Positions 35,328 through 44,462 of a stretch of DNA of 49,832 bases are shown here, piece by piece. The notes below the pieces were generated by a model. That model was not told the origin of the DNA and ran no database searches. It worked only from the letters and a program-made list of their open reading frames with translations. Every line of letters begins with the position of its first letter. Position 1 is the stretch's first letter. Both the position numbers and the translations under genes were made by a program. The stretch comes from an uncultured Alphaproteobacteria bacterium. Lineage in GTDB: Bacteria; Pseudomonadota; Alphaproteobacteria; Caulobacterales; Aquidulcibacteraceae. The DNA lies in the NCBI GenBank assembly GCA_902826245.1, contig CADEEA010000019.1:1-49832 (forward strand). Direction: 5' to 3'.

Positions 35328-37327
35328 CGCCCGCCTCCGATGCCGGCGAAGATCGCATAGGCGCCGAAGCCGACCGCGGCGATCAGCATGATGAAGCTGT
35401 AATGATAGACATAGCCCGATTGCAGTTTGCGGACCATGCGCGAGAAGAAGCGGGACGAGCTCGCAACGCCATCAGGGCCCAATCCGTCGATTATCTTCTG
35501 GTCGCCGACTTTCCAGAACAAGTCGCCGACCGCGCGCGCTCCTTTGACGAAGATAAAGTCGTAAATCTCGTCAAAGAACCACTTATTGTAGAGGAACGAA
35601 TGCGCCGGGCCGCCGGCGAGGCGACGCGGGACTTTAGGCTTCCAGAGGTAAAACACAACTGCGCCGAAGAAGCCGATCAACGTGACCGTGAGCGGCGCCC
35701 AAATCACCCAGGCCGGAAATTCATGGTGCTCGCCGTGCGCAAACGGAATTGCGTGACGCCAGAAATCGTTCGCGCCGCCCAAAAAATATGGCGCGAAGAC
35801 AACGCCCGCAAATGCCGCTCCAATAGCCAGCACAACCAGCGGGCCGAGCATGACCCATGGCGATTCATGCGCAGGCGCCACGCCATCGGCCGGCTCTTCG
35901 TGGGCATGCTCCCCCTCGTGCGCATGGTCAGCGTGATGTGCATGCGGGTTGGGCCGAAACACGCCCTCGAAAGTCATGAAGGCGAGACGCCAGGAATAGA
36001 AGCTTGTGAGCAGCGCGGCCGTGATCCCGCACCAGAAGGCAAATTGTGCGCCGATGCCGTGGGCGCCGTACGCCGCCTCGATAATCGCGTCTTTTGAATA
36101 GAACCCGGCGAAGCCGCCAAGGCCTGGGATTCCAAAACCGATCAACGCCAGCGTCCCGATCGTCATCATCGCCCAGGTGATCGGCATCGGCTTTCGCACG
36201 CCGCCCATGTAGCGCATGTCCTGCTCGTGGTGCAGGCCGTGGATCACCGAACCTGCCCCGAGGAATAGCAACGCTTTGAAGAAGGCATGGGTGAAAAGGT
36301 GAAACATCGCCGCGTTATAGGCGCCCACGCCAGCGGCGAAGAACATGTAGCCGAGCTGGGAACAGGTAGAATAGGCAACCACGCGCTTGATGTCGTTTTG
36401 AGCAAGACCGACGGTCGCCGCAAACAAGGCCGTCGTCGCCCCGATCACGGTGACGAACCCCGCAGCATAAGGCGCCATTTCATAGAGCGATCCGCAACGG
36501 CACACCATGAAAACGCCTGCCGTCACCATGGTGGCCGCATGGATCAAGGCAGAAACCGGCGTCGGTCCTTCCATCGCGTCAGGCAACCACACGTGCAGAA
36601 AGAATTGCGCGCTCTTGCCCATCGCGCCGATGAACAGGAGGAACGCCACTAATTCCACAGCTCTCGTCTCGAACCCGCCGGCGCTGAACATCAAGTCTGG
36701 CTGCGCCGCAGCGGCCGCAAAGAGCTCATCGTATTGGATGGTGCCATAGAAGAAGAACGCCGCCATGATCCCAAGCGCGAAGCCGAAATCACCCACCCGG
36801 TTTGTAATGAACGCTTTGATCGCCGCATCGTTGGCGCTGCGCTTGTGATACCAGAACCCGATCAGCAGATACGACGCTACGCCTACACCTTCCCAACCGA
36901 AGAAGAGCTGAAGGAGATCGTTGGCGGTCACCAGCGCGAGCATCGCGAAGGTGAAGAACGAGAGATAAGAGAAGAAACGCGCTCGGTGAGGGTCCTCGGC
37001 CATATAGCCGATGGAATAGACGTGCACGAGGAAGCTGACCGTGTTCACGACCACAAGCATGATCGCCGAGAGCGTGTCGATGCGCACGCTCCAGGTCGAT
37101 GAGAACCCAGCTACGTCGATGAAGTCGAAGAGTTCAATGACATGCTTCTCGCCGTCGCCCCAGACGAAACTTGCGAAAATCGGGATCGAGAGCGCCAGCG
37201 ATAGGCCTACTGAGCCGGTTGTGATCGCCATGGCCAGACGATCGCCGATCTGCTTTTGCAGCAGCCCCGCGAAAGCGGCCGCAAACAGAGGCCCGAGGAC
37301 GATGAGGATTTCAGGTGAAAACGCCAC
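35324..37327 (-). CDS. nuoL: NADH-quinone oxidoreductase subunit L
   Basis: 667 residues, with a GTG start at 37327 (GGGG upstream), four bases after nuoK. It is the most distal antiporter-like subunit of complex I and carries the long lateral helix at its C-terminus. [19 protein letters not shown] has the conserved Glu, [20 protein letters not shown] is the helix 7-8 block, and [17 protein letters not shown] contains the Lys. A His-rich stretch ([18 protein letters not shown], around residues 470-490) sits in a loop between membrane segments and explains the extra length over E. coli (613). Confidence 0.96.
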   Translation of the reverse strand: MAFSPEILIVLGPLFAAAFAGLLQKQIGDRLAMAITTGSVGLSLALSIPIFASFVWGDGEKHVIELFDFIDVAGFSSTWSVRIDTLSAIMLVVVNTVSFLVHVYSIGYMAEDPHRARFFSYLSFFTFAMLALVTANDLLQLFFGWEGVGVASYLLIGFWYHKRSANDAAIKAFITNRVGDFGFALGIMAAFFFYGTIQYDELFAAAAAQPDLMFSAGGFETRAVELVAFLLFIGAMGKSAQFFLHVWLPDAMEGPTPVSALIHAATMVTAGVFMVCRCGSLYEMAPYAAGFVTVIGATTALFAATVGLAQNDIKRVVAYSTCSQLGYMFFAAGVGAYNAAMFHLFTHAFFKALLFLGAGSVIHGLHHEQDMRYMGGVRKPMPITWAMMTIGTLALIGFGIPGLGGFAGFYSKDAIIEAAYGAHGIGAQFAFWCGITAALLTSFYSWRLAFMTFEGVFRPNPHAHHADHAHEGEHAHEEPADGVAPAHESPWVMLGPLVVLAIGAAFAGVVFAPYFLGGANDFWRHAIPFAHGEHHEFPAWVIWAPLTVTLIGFFGAVVFYLWKPKVPRRLAGGPAHSFLYNKWFFDEIYDFIFVKGARAVGDLFWKVGDQKIIDGLGPDGVASSSRFFSRMVRKLQSGYVYHYSFIMLIAAVGFGAYAIFAGIGGGR

Positions 37328-37331
37328 CAGC

Positions 37332-37640
37332 TCAACCCCTCATCTGACTGATGTCTTCAACGGCGATGCCGCCGCGATTGCGGAAATAGGTGACGAGGAT
37401 CGCCAACCCTACCGCGGCCTCCGCAGCCGCCACGGTCAACACCAACATCGCGAAAACTTGACCTTGGATGTTTTGTAGGTGAGCGGAAAACGCCACTAGA
37501 TTGATGTTGACCGCCAGCAGTACGAGTTCGATCGACATCAGGATTATGATGACGTTCTTCCGGTTCACGAAAATGCCGAACACGCCAATCGTGAACAAGG
37601 CGGCGGCGACGACGAGGTAGTGGGTAAGCGTTATCGCCAT
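37332..37640 (-). CDS. nuoK: NADH-quinone oxidoreductase subunit K
   Basis: 102 residues with three membrane segments. It is a small complex I membrane subunit homologous to MrpC. Two buried glutamates used in proton transfer are visible: one in [17 protein letters not shown] (segment 2) and one in [13 protein letters not shown] (segment 3). The ATG at 37640 shares one base with the nuoJ stop (TGATG). Confidence 0.97.
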   Translation of the reverse strand: MAITLTHYLVVAAALFTIGVFGIFVNRKNVIIILMSIELVLLAVNINLVAFSAHLQNIQGQVFAMLVLTVAAAEAAVGLAILVTYFRNRGGIAVEDISQMRG

Positions 37641-38248
37641 CAGCCGAGCCCCTGTCCTGGGCGGATGTCTTTCAACTCCACGCCTTCCGAACGCTTGCGT
37701 CCCACTTGGGCGGCGATGTCCTGTCTACGCACGCCGGGACGGTGGCGCAGAGTCAGCACAATTGCGCCGATCATGGCCACGAAGAGGATCAGTCCCGCCA
37801 ACTGAAACACGAGCAAGTATTCTGTGTAGAGAACGCGCCCTATGGCCTCTGCATTGGTGACCCCGCCTTCTCCTGCAGGCGCAAGCGCGATCGGGGCGCC
37901 GTCAGCAGAGGTCGCGGCATAGGCGACCAGCGCGAGCTCGGCGAACAGCGCGCCCGCCACGACGAGCCCCGCCGGAAGATATGAGAGGAAGCCCTGCCGC
38001 AGCTCTGCAAAGTCAACGTCGAGCATCATCACGACGAACAGAAACAAAACCGCGACCGCTCCTACATAGACGACCACCAGCAGCATCGCCAGGAACTCTG
38101 CGCCCAGCAGCACAAACAGCCCTGCCGCGTTGAAGAACGCCAAAATGAGGAACAACACAGCGTGCACGGGATTGCGCACGCTGATTACCGCAAACGCCGA
38201 CGCGATCGTCATCGCGGCCAGAACATAGAAGGCGACAGCCGCCAGCAT
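37640..38248 (-). CDS. nuoJ: NADH-quinone oxidoreductase subunit J
   Basis: 202 residues from [19 protein letters not shown] (ATG 38248, GGGG...GAGG just upstream); a longer frame to 38416 lies inside nuoI. Five membrane segments are visible. [20 protein letters not shown] is the conserved segment 3 with the pi-bulge Tyr region that couples quinone reduction to proton pumping. [15 protein letters not shown] is the usual segment 2 start. The C-terminal tail is hydrophilic. Confidence 0.96.
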   Translation of the reverse strand: MLAAVAFYVLAAMTIASAFAVISVRNPVHAVLFLILAFFNAAGLFVLLGAEFLAMLLVVVYVGAVAVLFLFVVMMLDVDFAELRQGFLSYLPAGLVVAGALFAELALVAYAATSADGAPIALAPAGEGGVTNAEAIGRVLYTEYLLVFQLAGLILFVAMIGAIVLTLRHRPGVRRQDIAAQVGRKRSEGVELKDIRPGQGLG

Positions 38249-38270
38249 CCTCTTCCCCTTTACGTCGCCC

Positions 38271-38759
38271 TCAACGATAAGGCGCGTCCAGCTCCAGATT
38301 CTTCGCGATCTCCTGCTCCCAGCGGTCGCCGTTTGCGAGCAGACGTTCCTTGTCGTAGTACAATTCCTCGCGGGTCTCGGCGGCGAATTCGAAATTCGGC
38401 CCCTCGACGATCGCATCCACCGGGCACGCCTCTTGGCAGAAGCCGCAATAGATGCACTTGACCATATCGATGTCGTAGCGCGTGGTGCGGCGCGAACCGT
38501 CGGCGCGCTCTTCAGCCTCGATGGTGATGGCCTGCGCCGGGCAGATCGCCTCGCACAATTTACAGGCGATGCAGCGCTCTTCGCCGTTCGGGTAGCGCCG
38601 CAGCGCGTGCTCGCCGCGGAAACGCGGAGAGAGAGGCCCCTTCTCGAACGGATAATTCACCGTCGCCTTGCGGCGGAAAAAATATTTCATGCCGAGCGCA
38701 AAGCCGCCCAGCATATCGAGCATCATGGCGCCCTTGGCGGCCTGAAGGATGCGGCGCAT
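38271..38759 (-). CDS. nuoI: NADH-quinone oxidoreductase subunit I
   Basis: 162 residues from [20 protein letters not shown] (ATG 38759, two bases after the nuoH stop). It carries the iron-sulfur clusters N6a and N6b in the peripheral arm near the quinone site: two 8-iron-ferredoxin motifs, [12 protein letters not shown] and [12 protein letters not shown], each with the CxxCxxCxxxCP pattern. An N-terminal amphipathic stretch precedes the cluster domain. The length matches alphaproteobacterial NuoI (about 163). Confidence 0.97.
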   Translation of the reverse strand: MRRILQAAKGAMMLDMLGGFALGMKYFFRRKATVNYPFEKGPLSPRFRGEHALRRYPNGEERCIACKLCEAICPAQAITIEAEERADGSRRTTRYDIDMVKCIYCGFCQEACPVDAIVEGPNFEFAAETREELYYDKERLLANGDRWEQEIAKNLELDAPYR

Positions 38760-38761
38760 TG

Positions 38762-39868
38762 CTAGCCTCCCGCCAACGCCGCGCTTGCGGGCGGCGCCAA
38801 GAAGGTGACGTAATAGCCGATGGCGGCGACGGCCACGAGCGAGGTAGGTAGAAAAATCTTCCACCCCAGCCGCATCAACTGGTCATAGCGATAACGCGGC
38901 ACGATCGCCTTCACCATCGCAAACAAGAAGAAGACGAACCAAATCTTGCCATAAAGGATGACAAAGCCGAGCCAGGGATCGTCGACCGCTCCCCATGGCA
39001 GGTGCCATCCGCCCAGGAACATGATGCTCGTCATCGCGCACATCAGCACGATGTTCAGATATTCCCCGATCATGAATAGCAAATAAGGCGTGGAGGAATA
39101 TTCCACCTGGTAGCCCGCCACCAGTTCAGACTCTGCTTCCGGCAGATCGAACGGCGGGCGGTTGGTTTCGGCCAGCGCCGAGACGAAGAAGACCACCAGC
39201 ATGGCGTACATGGTGATCCCGACAAGAAGATTGTCAGGAAATTCGGCAAAGTTGAGCAGCCGGAACCCGTGCCACATCCAGATTCCGTCGCGCTGGTTCT
39301 CGACGATGTCGCCAAGATTGAGCGAGCCCACCAGCAACAGCACCGTGATGATCACGAAGCCAATCGAAACTTCGTAGCTCACCATTTGCGCCGCCGAGCG
39401 CAGGCCGCCAAGGAACGGATACTTGGAGTTCGAAGCCCAGCCGCCGATAATAATGCCGTAGACGCCAAGCGACGATATCGCAAACAGGTAGAGGATGCCG
39501 ACATTGAGGTCGGCGATCACGACGCCGCTAGACCAGGGGATCACCGCCCAGCCGACGAAGGCGAGCACGAACGTAATCAACGGCGCCAGGATGAAAACCG
39601 TCTTGTTTGCGCCTGCCGGGATCACGATCTCTTTGAAGACAAATTTGAAAAAATCGGCGAACGATTGCAGCAGCCCGAACGGACCAACGACGTTCGGTCC
39701 CTTCCGAAGCTGCACCGCCGCCCAGACTTTGCGGTCAAACAACAGGATAAACGCCAGAGTCAGCAAAAGCAGGATCACGATGCCGAGCACCTGGCCCGTC
39801 TTCATCAGGCCCCACTCGAACTCGACCGGCCAGTCGAACCAGGGAATGTAATCGCGAGCGGGGTTCAT
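38762..39868 (-). CDS. nuoH: NADH-quinone oxidoreductase subunit H
   Basis: 368 residues from [19 protein letters not shown] (ATG 39868), ATGA-overlapping nuoG; the upstream frame extension is rejected. It is the membrane subunit forming the quinone-binding chamber with NuoB/D, with about nine segments. [20 protein letters not shown] is the signature after segment 1, and EGFYSE-like acid-rich loop residues appear as [20 protein letters not shown] then AGYQVEY. The N-terminal extension of about 25 residues before the first segment is longer than in E. coli (325 total). Confidence 0.97.
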   Translation of the reverse strand: MNPARDYIPWFDWPVEFEWGLMKTGQVLGIVILLLLTLAFILLFDRKVWAAVQLRKGPNVVGPFGLLQSFADFFKFVFKEIVIPAGANKTVFILAPLITFVLAFVGWAVIPWSSGVVIADLNVGILYLFAISSLGVYGIIIGGWASNSKYPFLGGLRSAAQMVSYEVSIGFVIITVLLLVGSLNLGDIVENQRDGIWMWHGFRLLNFAEFPDNLLVGITMYAMLVVFFVSALAETNRPPFDLPEAESELVAGYQVEYSSTPYLLFMIGEYLNIVLMCAMTSIMFLGGWHLPWGAVDDPWLGFVILYGKIWFVFFLFAMVKAIVPRYRYDQLMRLGWKIFLPTSLVAVAAIGYYVTFLAPPASAALAGG

Positions 39869-41931
39869 TCGGCCGCCACCTTGTGCGCGCTCGATCTCAA
39901 GCGCGAACACTCCGCCATCGTCTTCGAGGCGCGGGCGATCGGATTGGTGAGGTAGAAATCCGCGATCGGACACCGGAACGGTTCAGACAGTAATTGCCCA
40001 TCTGCGCCAATCTGCGATGGATCGAAATCGCCGCCAGCCGCGCCCGGAGCGTAATCCACGTGGCCGAAGGTCGGGTGATCGGCGATCATCTTCGCGCGCA
40101 GCTGATCGAGCGAGTCATAGGGCAGCGTCTTGCCCATTACAGCGGAGAGTGCGCGCAGAACGCTCCAATCTTCCTTGGCGTCGCCCTTCGGGAAGGTAGC
40201 GCGACGTCCGAACTGCACCCGGCCCTCGGTGTTGACCCAAGTGGCGTCCTTCTCGGAATAGGCCGCGCCGGGTAAAATAATGTCAGCCCGGTGCGCGCCC
40301 GCATCGCCGTGTGTGCCGAGATAGATGACCGTCCCCGCCTTGGGCAGCGCTGCTTCGTCCACGCCGAGCAGGAAGAGCGCATCCATGCCGCCCTTCAGCA
40401 TCTCCTCGGCGTTGTTGCCGCCGTGGCCGGGTAAGAAGCCCAGGTCAAGACCGCCGACGCGCGCCGCAGCAACGTGCAGCACATTGAAACCGTTCCAGCC
40501 ATCCTTGACCACGCCAAGTTGCGTTGCGAGCTTGCCGGCGGCGCGCAACACTGCGGCGCCGTCGGCGCGCGTCAGCGCACCCTGGCCGACTATAATCATG
40601 GGCCGCTGCGCGTTCTTTATTACATCGCCGAACGCGCCTAATTGGTTCAGAGACTGCGCCCCGGCGCCTATGTGCACAGCGCGGTAGGTGAGATCGGCGG
40701 GCTCGCCAATCACCCCCACTTCAGCGCCGCGCAGCCACGCCTTGCGAATGCGTGCATTAAGCACCGGCGCTTCCAGGCGCGGATTGCTCCCGATCAGTAG
40801 GATCGCGTCGGCATCATCGATGCCGGCTATGGTGGAATTGAACAAATAGGATTGCCTGGCGCCACCCAATTTCACGCCATCGGGCCTACAATCCGTGTTG
40901 GGCGAACCTAGTGAGCGGAAGAGATCGAGCGTCGCCTTCATGCTCTCAGCGCAGGCGAGATCGCCGGCGATGGCGCCGATCCTCTTCGCGTCGCCGGATA
41001 GCGCCTTAGCCGCGGCCGCCAGCGCTTCATCCCAGGACGCCGCGCGTAAGGCGCCGTTTTCGCGAACGTACGGCCGATCGAGCCGCTGACGCGATAGCCC
41101 GTCTTCGGCGTAGCGCGTTTTGTCCGAGATCCACTCCTCGTTCACGCCTTCGTTGACCCGGGGCAATATCCGCAACACCGCGTCGCCGCGTGCGTCGATT
41201 CGAATATTGGCCCCCAGCGCGTCCATTACATCCACGGATTCCGTCTTGGTAAGCTCCCAGGGACGAGCGTTGAATGCATACGGCTTGGACGTAAGCGCGC
41301 CCACGGGGCAGAGATCGATGACGTTGGCTGAAAGCTCGCTTGTGAGCGAAGCTTCCAGGTAAGTCGTGATTTCCATGTCCTCGCCGCGACCCGTGGCGCC
41401 GAGCTCGGGCACGCCGGCGACCTCGGTGGCGAAGCGGACACAGCGCGTGCACTGGATGCAGCGCGTCATCACGGTCTTGACCAGCGGGCCCATGTACTTT
41501 TCTTCGACCGCGCGCTTGTTTTCATCGAAGCGCGTGCCGCCGCGGCCGTAGGCGACCGATTGGTCCTGCAGATCGCACTCCCCGCCCTGGTCGCAGATTG
41601 GGCAATCCAGCGGATGGTTGATCAGCAGGAATTCCATCACCCCCTGGCGCGCCTTCGTCACCGCGGGGGATTTAGTCACCAATTCGTTGGGCAGGTTGTC
41701 GCGCGGCGGCGGCAAATCCTTCACCTGTTGCGCGCAGGAAGCGACCGGCTTCGGCCCTGGCTTGCCGCCGACCTTCACCTCGATCAGGCACATCCGGCAA
41801 TTGCCGGCGATCGAGAGCCGCTCGTGGTAGCAAAAGCGCGGAATCTCGGCGCCGGCGGCTTCGCACGCCTGCAGCAGAGTATAGTCCGGGGGAACGTCGA
41901 CCTCAGCGCCGTCGACGAGAATCTTCGTCAT
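39865..41931 (-). CDS. nuoG: NADH-quinone oxidoreductase subunit G
   Basis: 688 residues from [20 protein letters not shown] (ATG 41931, GGAA upstream). It is the large iron-sulfur subunit of complex I. The N-terminal [2Fe-2S] ferredoxin domain has [20 protein letters not shown]; the His/Cys cluster is in [19 protein letters not shown]; the two [4Fe-4S] ligands are in [18 protein letters not shown] and [16 protein letters not shown]. The rest is a molybdopterin-oxidoreductase-like domain that has lost its cofactor role. The length matches alphaproteobacterial NuoG (about 690). It is the first nuo gene here: nuoA-F are not upstream. Confidence 0.97.
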   Translation of the reverse strand: MTKILVDGAEVDVPPDYTLLQACEAAGAEIPRFCYHERLSIAGNCRMCLIEVKVGGKPGPKPVASCAQQVKDLPPPRDNLPNELVTKSPAVTKARQGVMEFLLINHPLDCPICDQGGECDLQDQSVAYGRGGTRFDENKRAVEEKYMGPLVKTVMTRCIQCTRCVRFATEVAGVPELGATGRGEDMEITTYLEASLTSELSANVIDLCPVGALTSKPYAFNARPWELTKTESVDVMDALGANIRIDARGDAVLRILPRVNEGVNEEWISDKTRYAEDGLSRQRLDRPYVRENGALRAASWDEALAAAAKALSGDAKRIGAIAGDLACAESMKATLDLFRSLGSPNTDCRPDGVKLGGARQSYLFNSTIAGIDDADAILLIGSNPRLEAPVLNARIRKAWLRGAEVGVIGEPADLTYRAVHIGAGAQSLNQLGAFGDVIKNAQRPMIIVGQGALTRADGAAVLRAAGKLATQLGVVKDGWNGFNVLHVAAARVGGLDLGFLPGHGGNNAEEMLKGGMDALFLLGVDEAALPKAGTVIYLGTHGDAGAHRADIILPGAAYSEKDATWVNTEGRVQFGRRATFPKGDAKEDWSVLRALSAVMGKTLPYDSLDQLRAKMIADHPTFGHVDYAPGAAGGDFDPSQIGADGQLLSEPFRCPIADFYLTNPIARASKTMAECSRLRSSAHKVAAE

Positions 41932-41947
41932 GGAAAGTTCCGCTTTC

Positions 41948-41995
41948 GACCGCTTCCCGGAAAAGTGTACGCGGTTTTCCGACCAGGAAGCGGTC
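41948..41995. repeat. nested palindromic repeat just upstream of nuoG
   Basis: The outer arms GACCGCTTCC (41948-41957) and GGAAGCGGTC (41986-41995) enclose the inner arms CGGAAAA (41958-41964) and TTTTCCG (41975-41981). It ends 17 bases before the nuoG start. The GGAAAAGTGTACGCGGTTTTCC-like core resembles a palindrome seen repeatedly between genes of alphaproteobacteria. The remaining part of the 293-base gap (42002-42224) shows no gene; I see only a short T-run near 42201. Confidence 0.75.
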
Positions 41996-42224
41996 AACTT
42001 TTGAACACCGCGCATGGACGATTTATTGCGTCGCCGCAAGAGGGCGGAAAGGCGCGGGTGACGGGGGCGAGACGCTGATGCGTAGGCGGAACAAACTGGG
42101 AAAATCTGGCGGGCTCGCCCCGCGCTTTCGCGAGTGTTATATTGCGATGCCGCCCCGATACCAGCATCGCCCCCCCCCATCGAGTTCTCCGAAAGTCCGG
42201 TTTTTTTGGACGCGGCCGATAGGC

Positions 42225-43352
42225 TTAGCCGTCGGGCGCCCGCCCCTGCCTCGCCCGCTCCTCCACCAGCGCCACGATATGCTCCACCATCGCGTCGTTC
42301 TCGAGCTTGTGATCCTGCTTCCCAGCGACGTACACCATGCCCGCGCCTTTGCCGCCGCCGGTGAAGCCCAAATCGGTCATCAGCGCTTCGCCAGGTCCGT
42401 TCACCACGCAGCCGATGATCGACAGCGTGATCGGTTCGGCGATGTGGGCGAGGCGGCGTTCTAGTTCATCGACGGTGGCGATGACGTTGAAGCCCTGGCG
42501 CGCGCAGGAGGGGCAGGCGATGATGGTGACGCCGCGTTGGCGCAGGCCCATGCTCTTCAGGAGATCGTTGCCGACCTTGATCTCCTCGACCGGGTCGGCG
42601 GCGAGCGAGACGCGGATAGTGTCGCCGATGCCGGCCCAGAGCAGCGAGCCCATGGCGATGGAGGATTTCACCGTACCGCTGCGCAGCGCGCCCGCTTCGG
42701 TGACGCCGAGATGCAAGGGCGCGTCGGTGGCTTCCGCGAGTTGCTGATAGGCGGCGGCGGTAAGGAACAGGTCGGATGCCTTCACGCTGATCTTGTATTC
42801 GCGGAAATCATGTTCCTCGAGCAAGGCCGCGTGGAACAGCGCGCTCTCCACCATCGCCTGCGGGCACGGCTCGCCGTATTTTTCCAACAGATGGTTTTCT
42901 AGCGAGCCGGCGTTGACGCCAATGCGTATCGAGCAGCCATGATCCTTGGCCGCCTGGATCACGTCCTTCACACGCTGGGCGTTGCCGATATTGCCCGGGT
43001 TGATGCGCAGGCACGCGGCGCCCGCCGCCGCCGCCTCGATGGCGCGGCGGTAGTGGAAGTGGATGTCGGCGACGAGCGGAACCTTCGCCGCGCGGGCGAT
43101 CTTGCTGAAGGCGGCGGTTGAATCTTCATCTGGACACGACACGCGCACGATGTCGGCGCCGGCTTCTTCTAATTGGCGGATTTGCGCGATGGTCGCCGAC
43201 GCATCCGCCGTGGGCGTATTGGTCATGGATTGTACGCTGATCGGCGCATCGCCGCCAACCTCGACCGCGCCGACGCGGATCTTGCGCGAGCGGCGCCGCT
43301 CTATGCGCCGCCACGGGCGGATGTGATGGAGATCGGCGTCGTCGCTTTGCAT
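42225..43352 (-). CDS. ispG: 4-hydroxy-3-methylbut-2-en-1-yl diphosphate synthase IspG
   Basis: 375 residues. It converts methylerythritol cyclodiphosphate to HMBPP, the penultimate step of the non-mevalonate pathway whose early step (Dxr) is also in this window. The N-terminal TIM barrel starts with [34 protein letters not shown] is a conserved loop. The [4Fe-4S] cysteines are C280 and C283 in CPSCARQGF and C315 in [10 protein letters not shown], as in the E. coli enzyme. The C-terminal reductase-like domain is complete. ATG at 43352. Its presence directly before nuoG is unusual. Confidence 0.97.
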   Translation of the reverse strand: MQSDDADLHHIRPWRRIERRRSRKIRVGAVEVGGDAPISVQSMTNTPTADASATIAQIRQLEEAGADIVRVSCPDEDSTAAFSKIARAAKVPLVADIHFHYRRAIEAAAAGAACLRINPGNIGNAQRVKDVIQAAKDHGCSIRIGVNAGSLENHLLEKYGEPCPQAMVESALFHAALLEEHDFREYKISVKASDLFLTAAAYQQLAEATDAPLHLGVTEAGALRSGTVKSSIAMGSLLWAGIGDTIRVSLAADPVEEIKVGNDLLKSMGLRQRGVTIIACPSCARQGFNVIATVDELERRLAHIAEPITLSIIGCVVNGPGEALMTDLGFTGGGKGAGMVYVAGKQDHKLENDAMVEHIVALVEERARQGRAPDG

Positions 43353-43382
43353 GGAGAGCCTTAGGGAACGTCAATACCCCGG

Positions 43383-43482
43383 CGTCATTCCGGACGCGCG
43401 GAGCGCGATCCGGAACCCAGGGGCAACCCGCGTGGCTGTCGCACCTGGGTTCCGGGTTCGGCTTCGCCGCCCCGGAATGACG
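43383..43482. repeat. 100-bp nested inverted-repeat element between the RodZ-like gene and ispG
   Basis: The ends are CGTCATTCCGG (43383-43393) and CCGGAATGACG (43472-43482), perfect inverted repeats. Inside them CCGGAACCCAGG (43410-43421) pairs exactly with CCTGGGTTCCGG (43444-43455). This matches the type of palindromic unit widely dispersed in alphaproteobacterial genomes. No coding capacity. Confidence 0.85.
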
Positions 43483-43541
43483 GCTCGAATTGAGTCAACA
43501 GCACTTGGTGCGGTTAGTAAATATCATGCGTCGAGCGCGTT

Positions 43542-44357
43542 TCAGCTGCGCGGCGCGGCCAGTTCCGCCTGGGTCAGCGGTTTGACCTCGTCGAGCGGGC
43601 GACCGAGCACCGGCATGCCGGCCGCGCCGAGCGCCCCTGCCGAGACGCCATCGACATAGAGTTCAAACGAGCCGCCATCGCGGGCGTGCAGCGTCCAGCC
43701 GGGGCTTGGATCCGGGCGATAGACGTCGCCGGCGCGAAGGGTCCGCGACAGGAATACCGTCCCGTCGGGCCCTCGGGCCTCAATCCAGGCATCGGCGACC
43801 GCCCGGATTTCGACAATCCGGTGGCTTGTTTCCACCCAGGGCGCGGAGGCTGACGGCGACTGGCCAGAGGGCGTTATGTCTGCCTGGGTCTGGGTTTCAG
43901 TTTTCGAGGGTAAGGCCCGCCAGGCGACAAAAGCGGCCGCCAAGCCCACCAGCAGCGCTGCCGCCATCCAGGGCCGCTCGCGATGGGGCTTCGAGGCGGG
44001 ACTACGCAATTGCTTTTGCGCATCCTGCCGCACCAGCGCGCTCTCGATCTGGAATTGCTCGACGATGGCCTTTTCGTCCAACCCGAGTTCGCGGGCGTAG
44101 GACTTCAAAAACGCGATGGCGTACGCCTTCCCGGGAAGGAGCTTAATGTTCATGTCCTCGAGCGCCTCGAGGAATTCCCGCCGGACGCGGATGCGCTCGC
44201 CCACTTCGTCCAGGCTCCAGCCGCGCTGCAGGCGCGCATGGGCAAGCTTCTGCCCCGCCCTCAAATTCGGATCGACGCTCACCGCTTGCAACGCACGCGG
44301 TTGAGCGGAGGCAGTCTCATTTCCGGATATTGGCTCGGATGGAAGTTGTTGCAGCAT
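43542..44357 (-). CDS. RodZ-like helix-turn-helix membrane protein (DUF4115)
   Basis: 271 residues. The N-terminal cytoplasmic domain (about 33-110) is a RodZ-type HTH: LRAGQKLAHARLQRGWSLDE then VGERIRVRREFLEALED and AIAFLKSYARELGLD. One membrane segment lies at about 128-147 (PWMAAALLVGLAAAFVAW). The C-terminal part (about 180-250) matches the DUF4115 pattern, with ADAWIEARGPDGTVFLSRTL and AGDVYRPDPSPGWTLHARDG. RodZ proteins link MreB filaments to the cell-wall elongation machine. The gene lies between ptsP and ispG, the usual alphaproteobacterial place; the symbol is left empty because only family membership is clear. Confidence 0.85.
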   Translation of the reverse strand: MLQQLPSEPISGNETASAQPRALQAVSVDPNLRAGQKLAHARLQRGWSLDEVGERIRVRREFLEALEDMNIKLLPGKAYAIAFLKSYARELGLDEKAIVEQFQIESALVRQDAQKQLRSPASKPHRERPWMAAALLVGLAAAFVAWRALPSKTETQTQADITPSGQSPSASAPWVETSHRIVEIRAVADAWIEARGPDGTVFLSRTLRAGDVYRPDPSPGWTLHARDGGSFELYVDGVSAGALGAAGMPVLGRPLDEVKPLTQAELAAPRS

Positions 44358-44462
44358 CGAATCGGGGCCGCTCCTTTGGGATCAGCTTGTGGAAGGCAAG
44401 ATTTAAGCCACGATTAAGCATAAGCTGAAATCCCGCCGTCCTCAACGCGCACGGGCGAGCAA

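Noticed and set aside
34203..35360. 385-codon open frame on the plus strand, rich in His and Arg
   Set aside because: It is the exact complement of the nuoM membrane helices; the low-complexity composition is a by-product.
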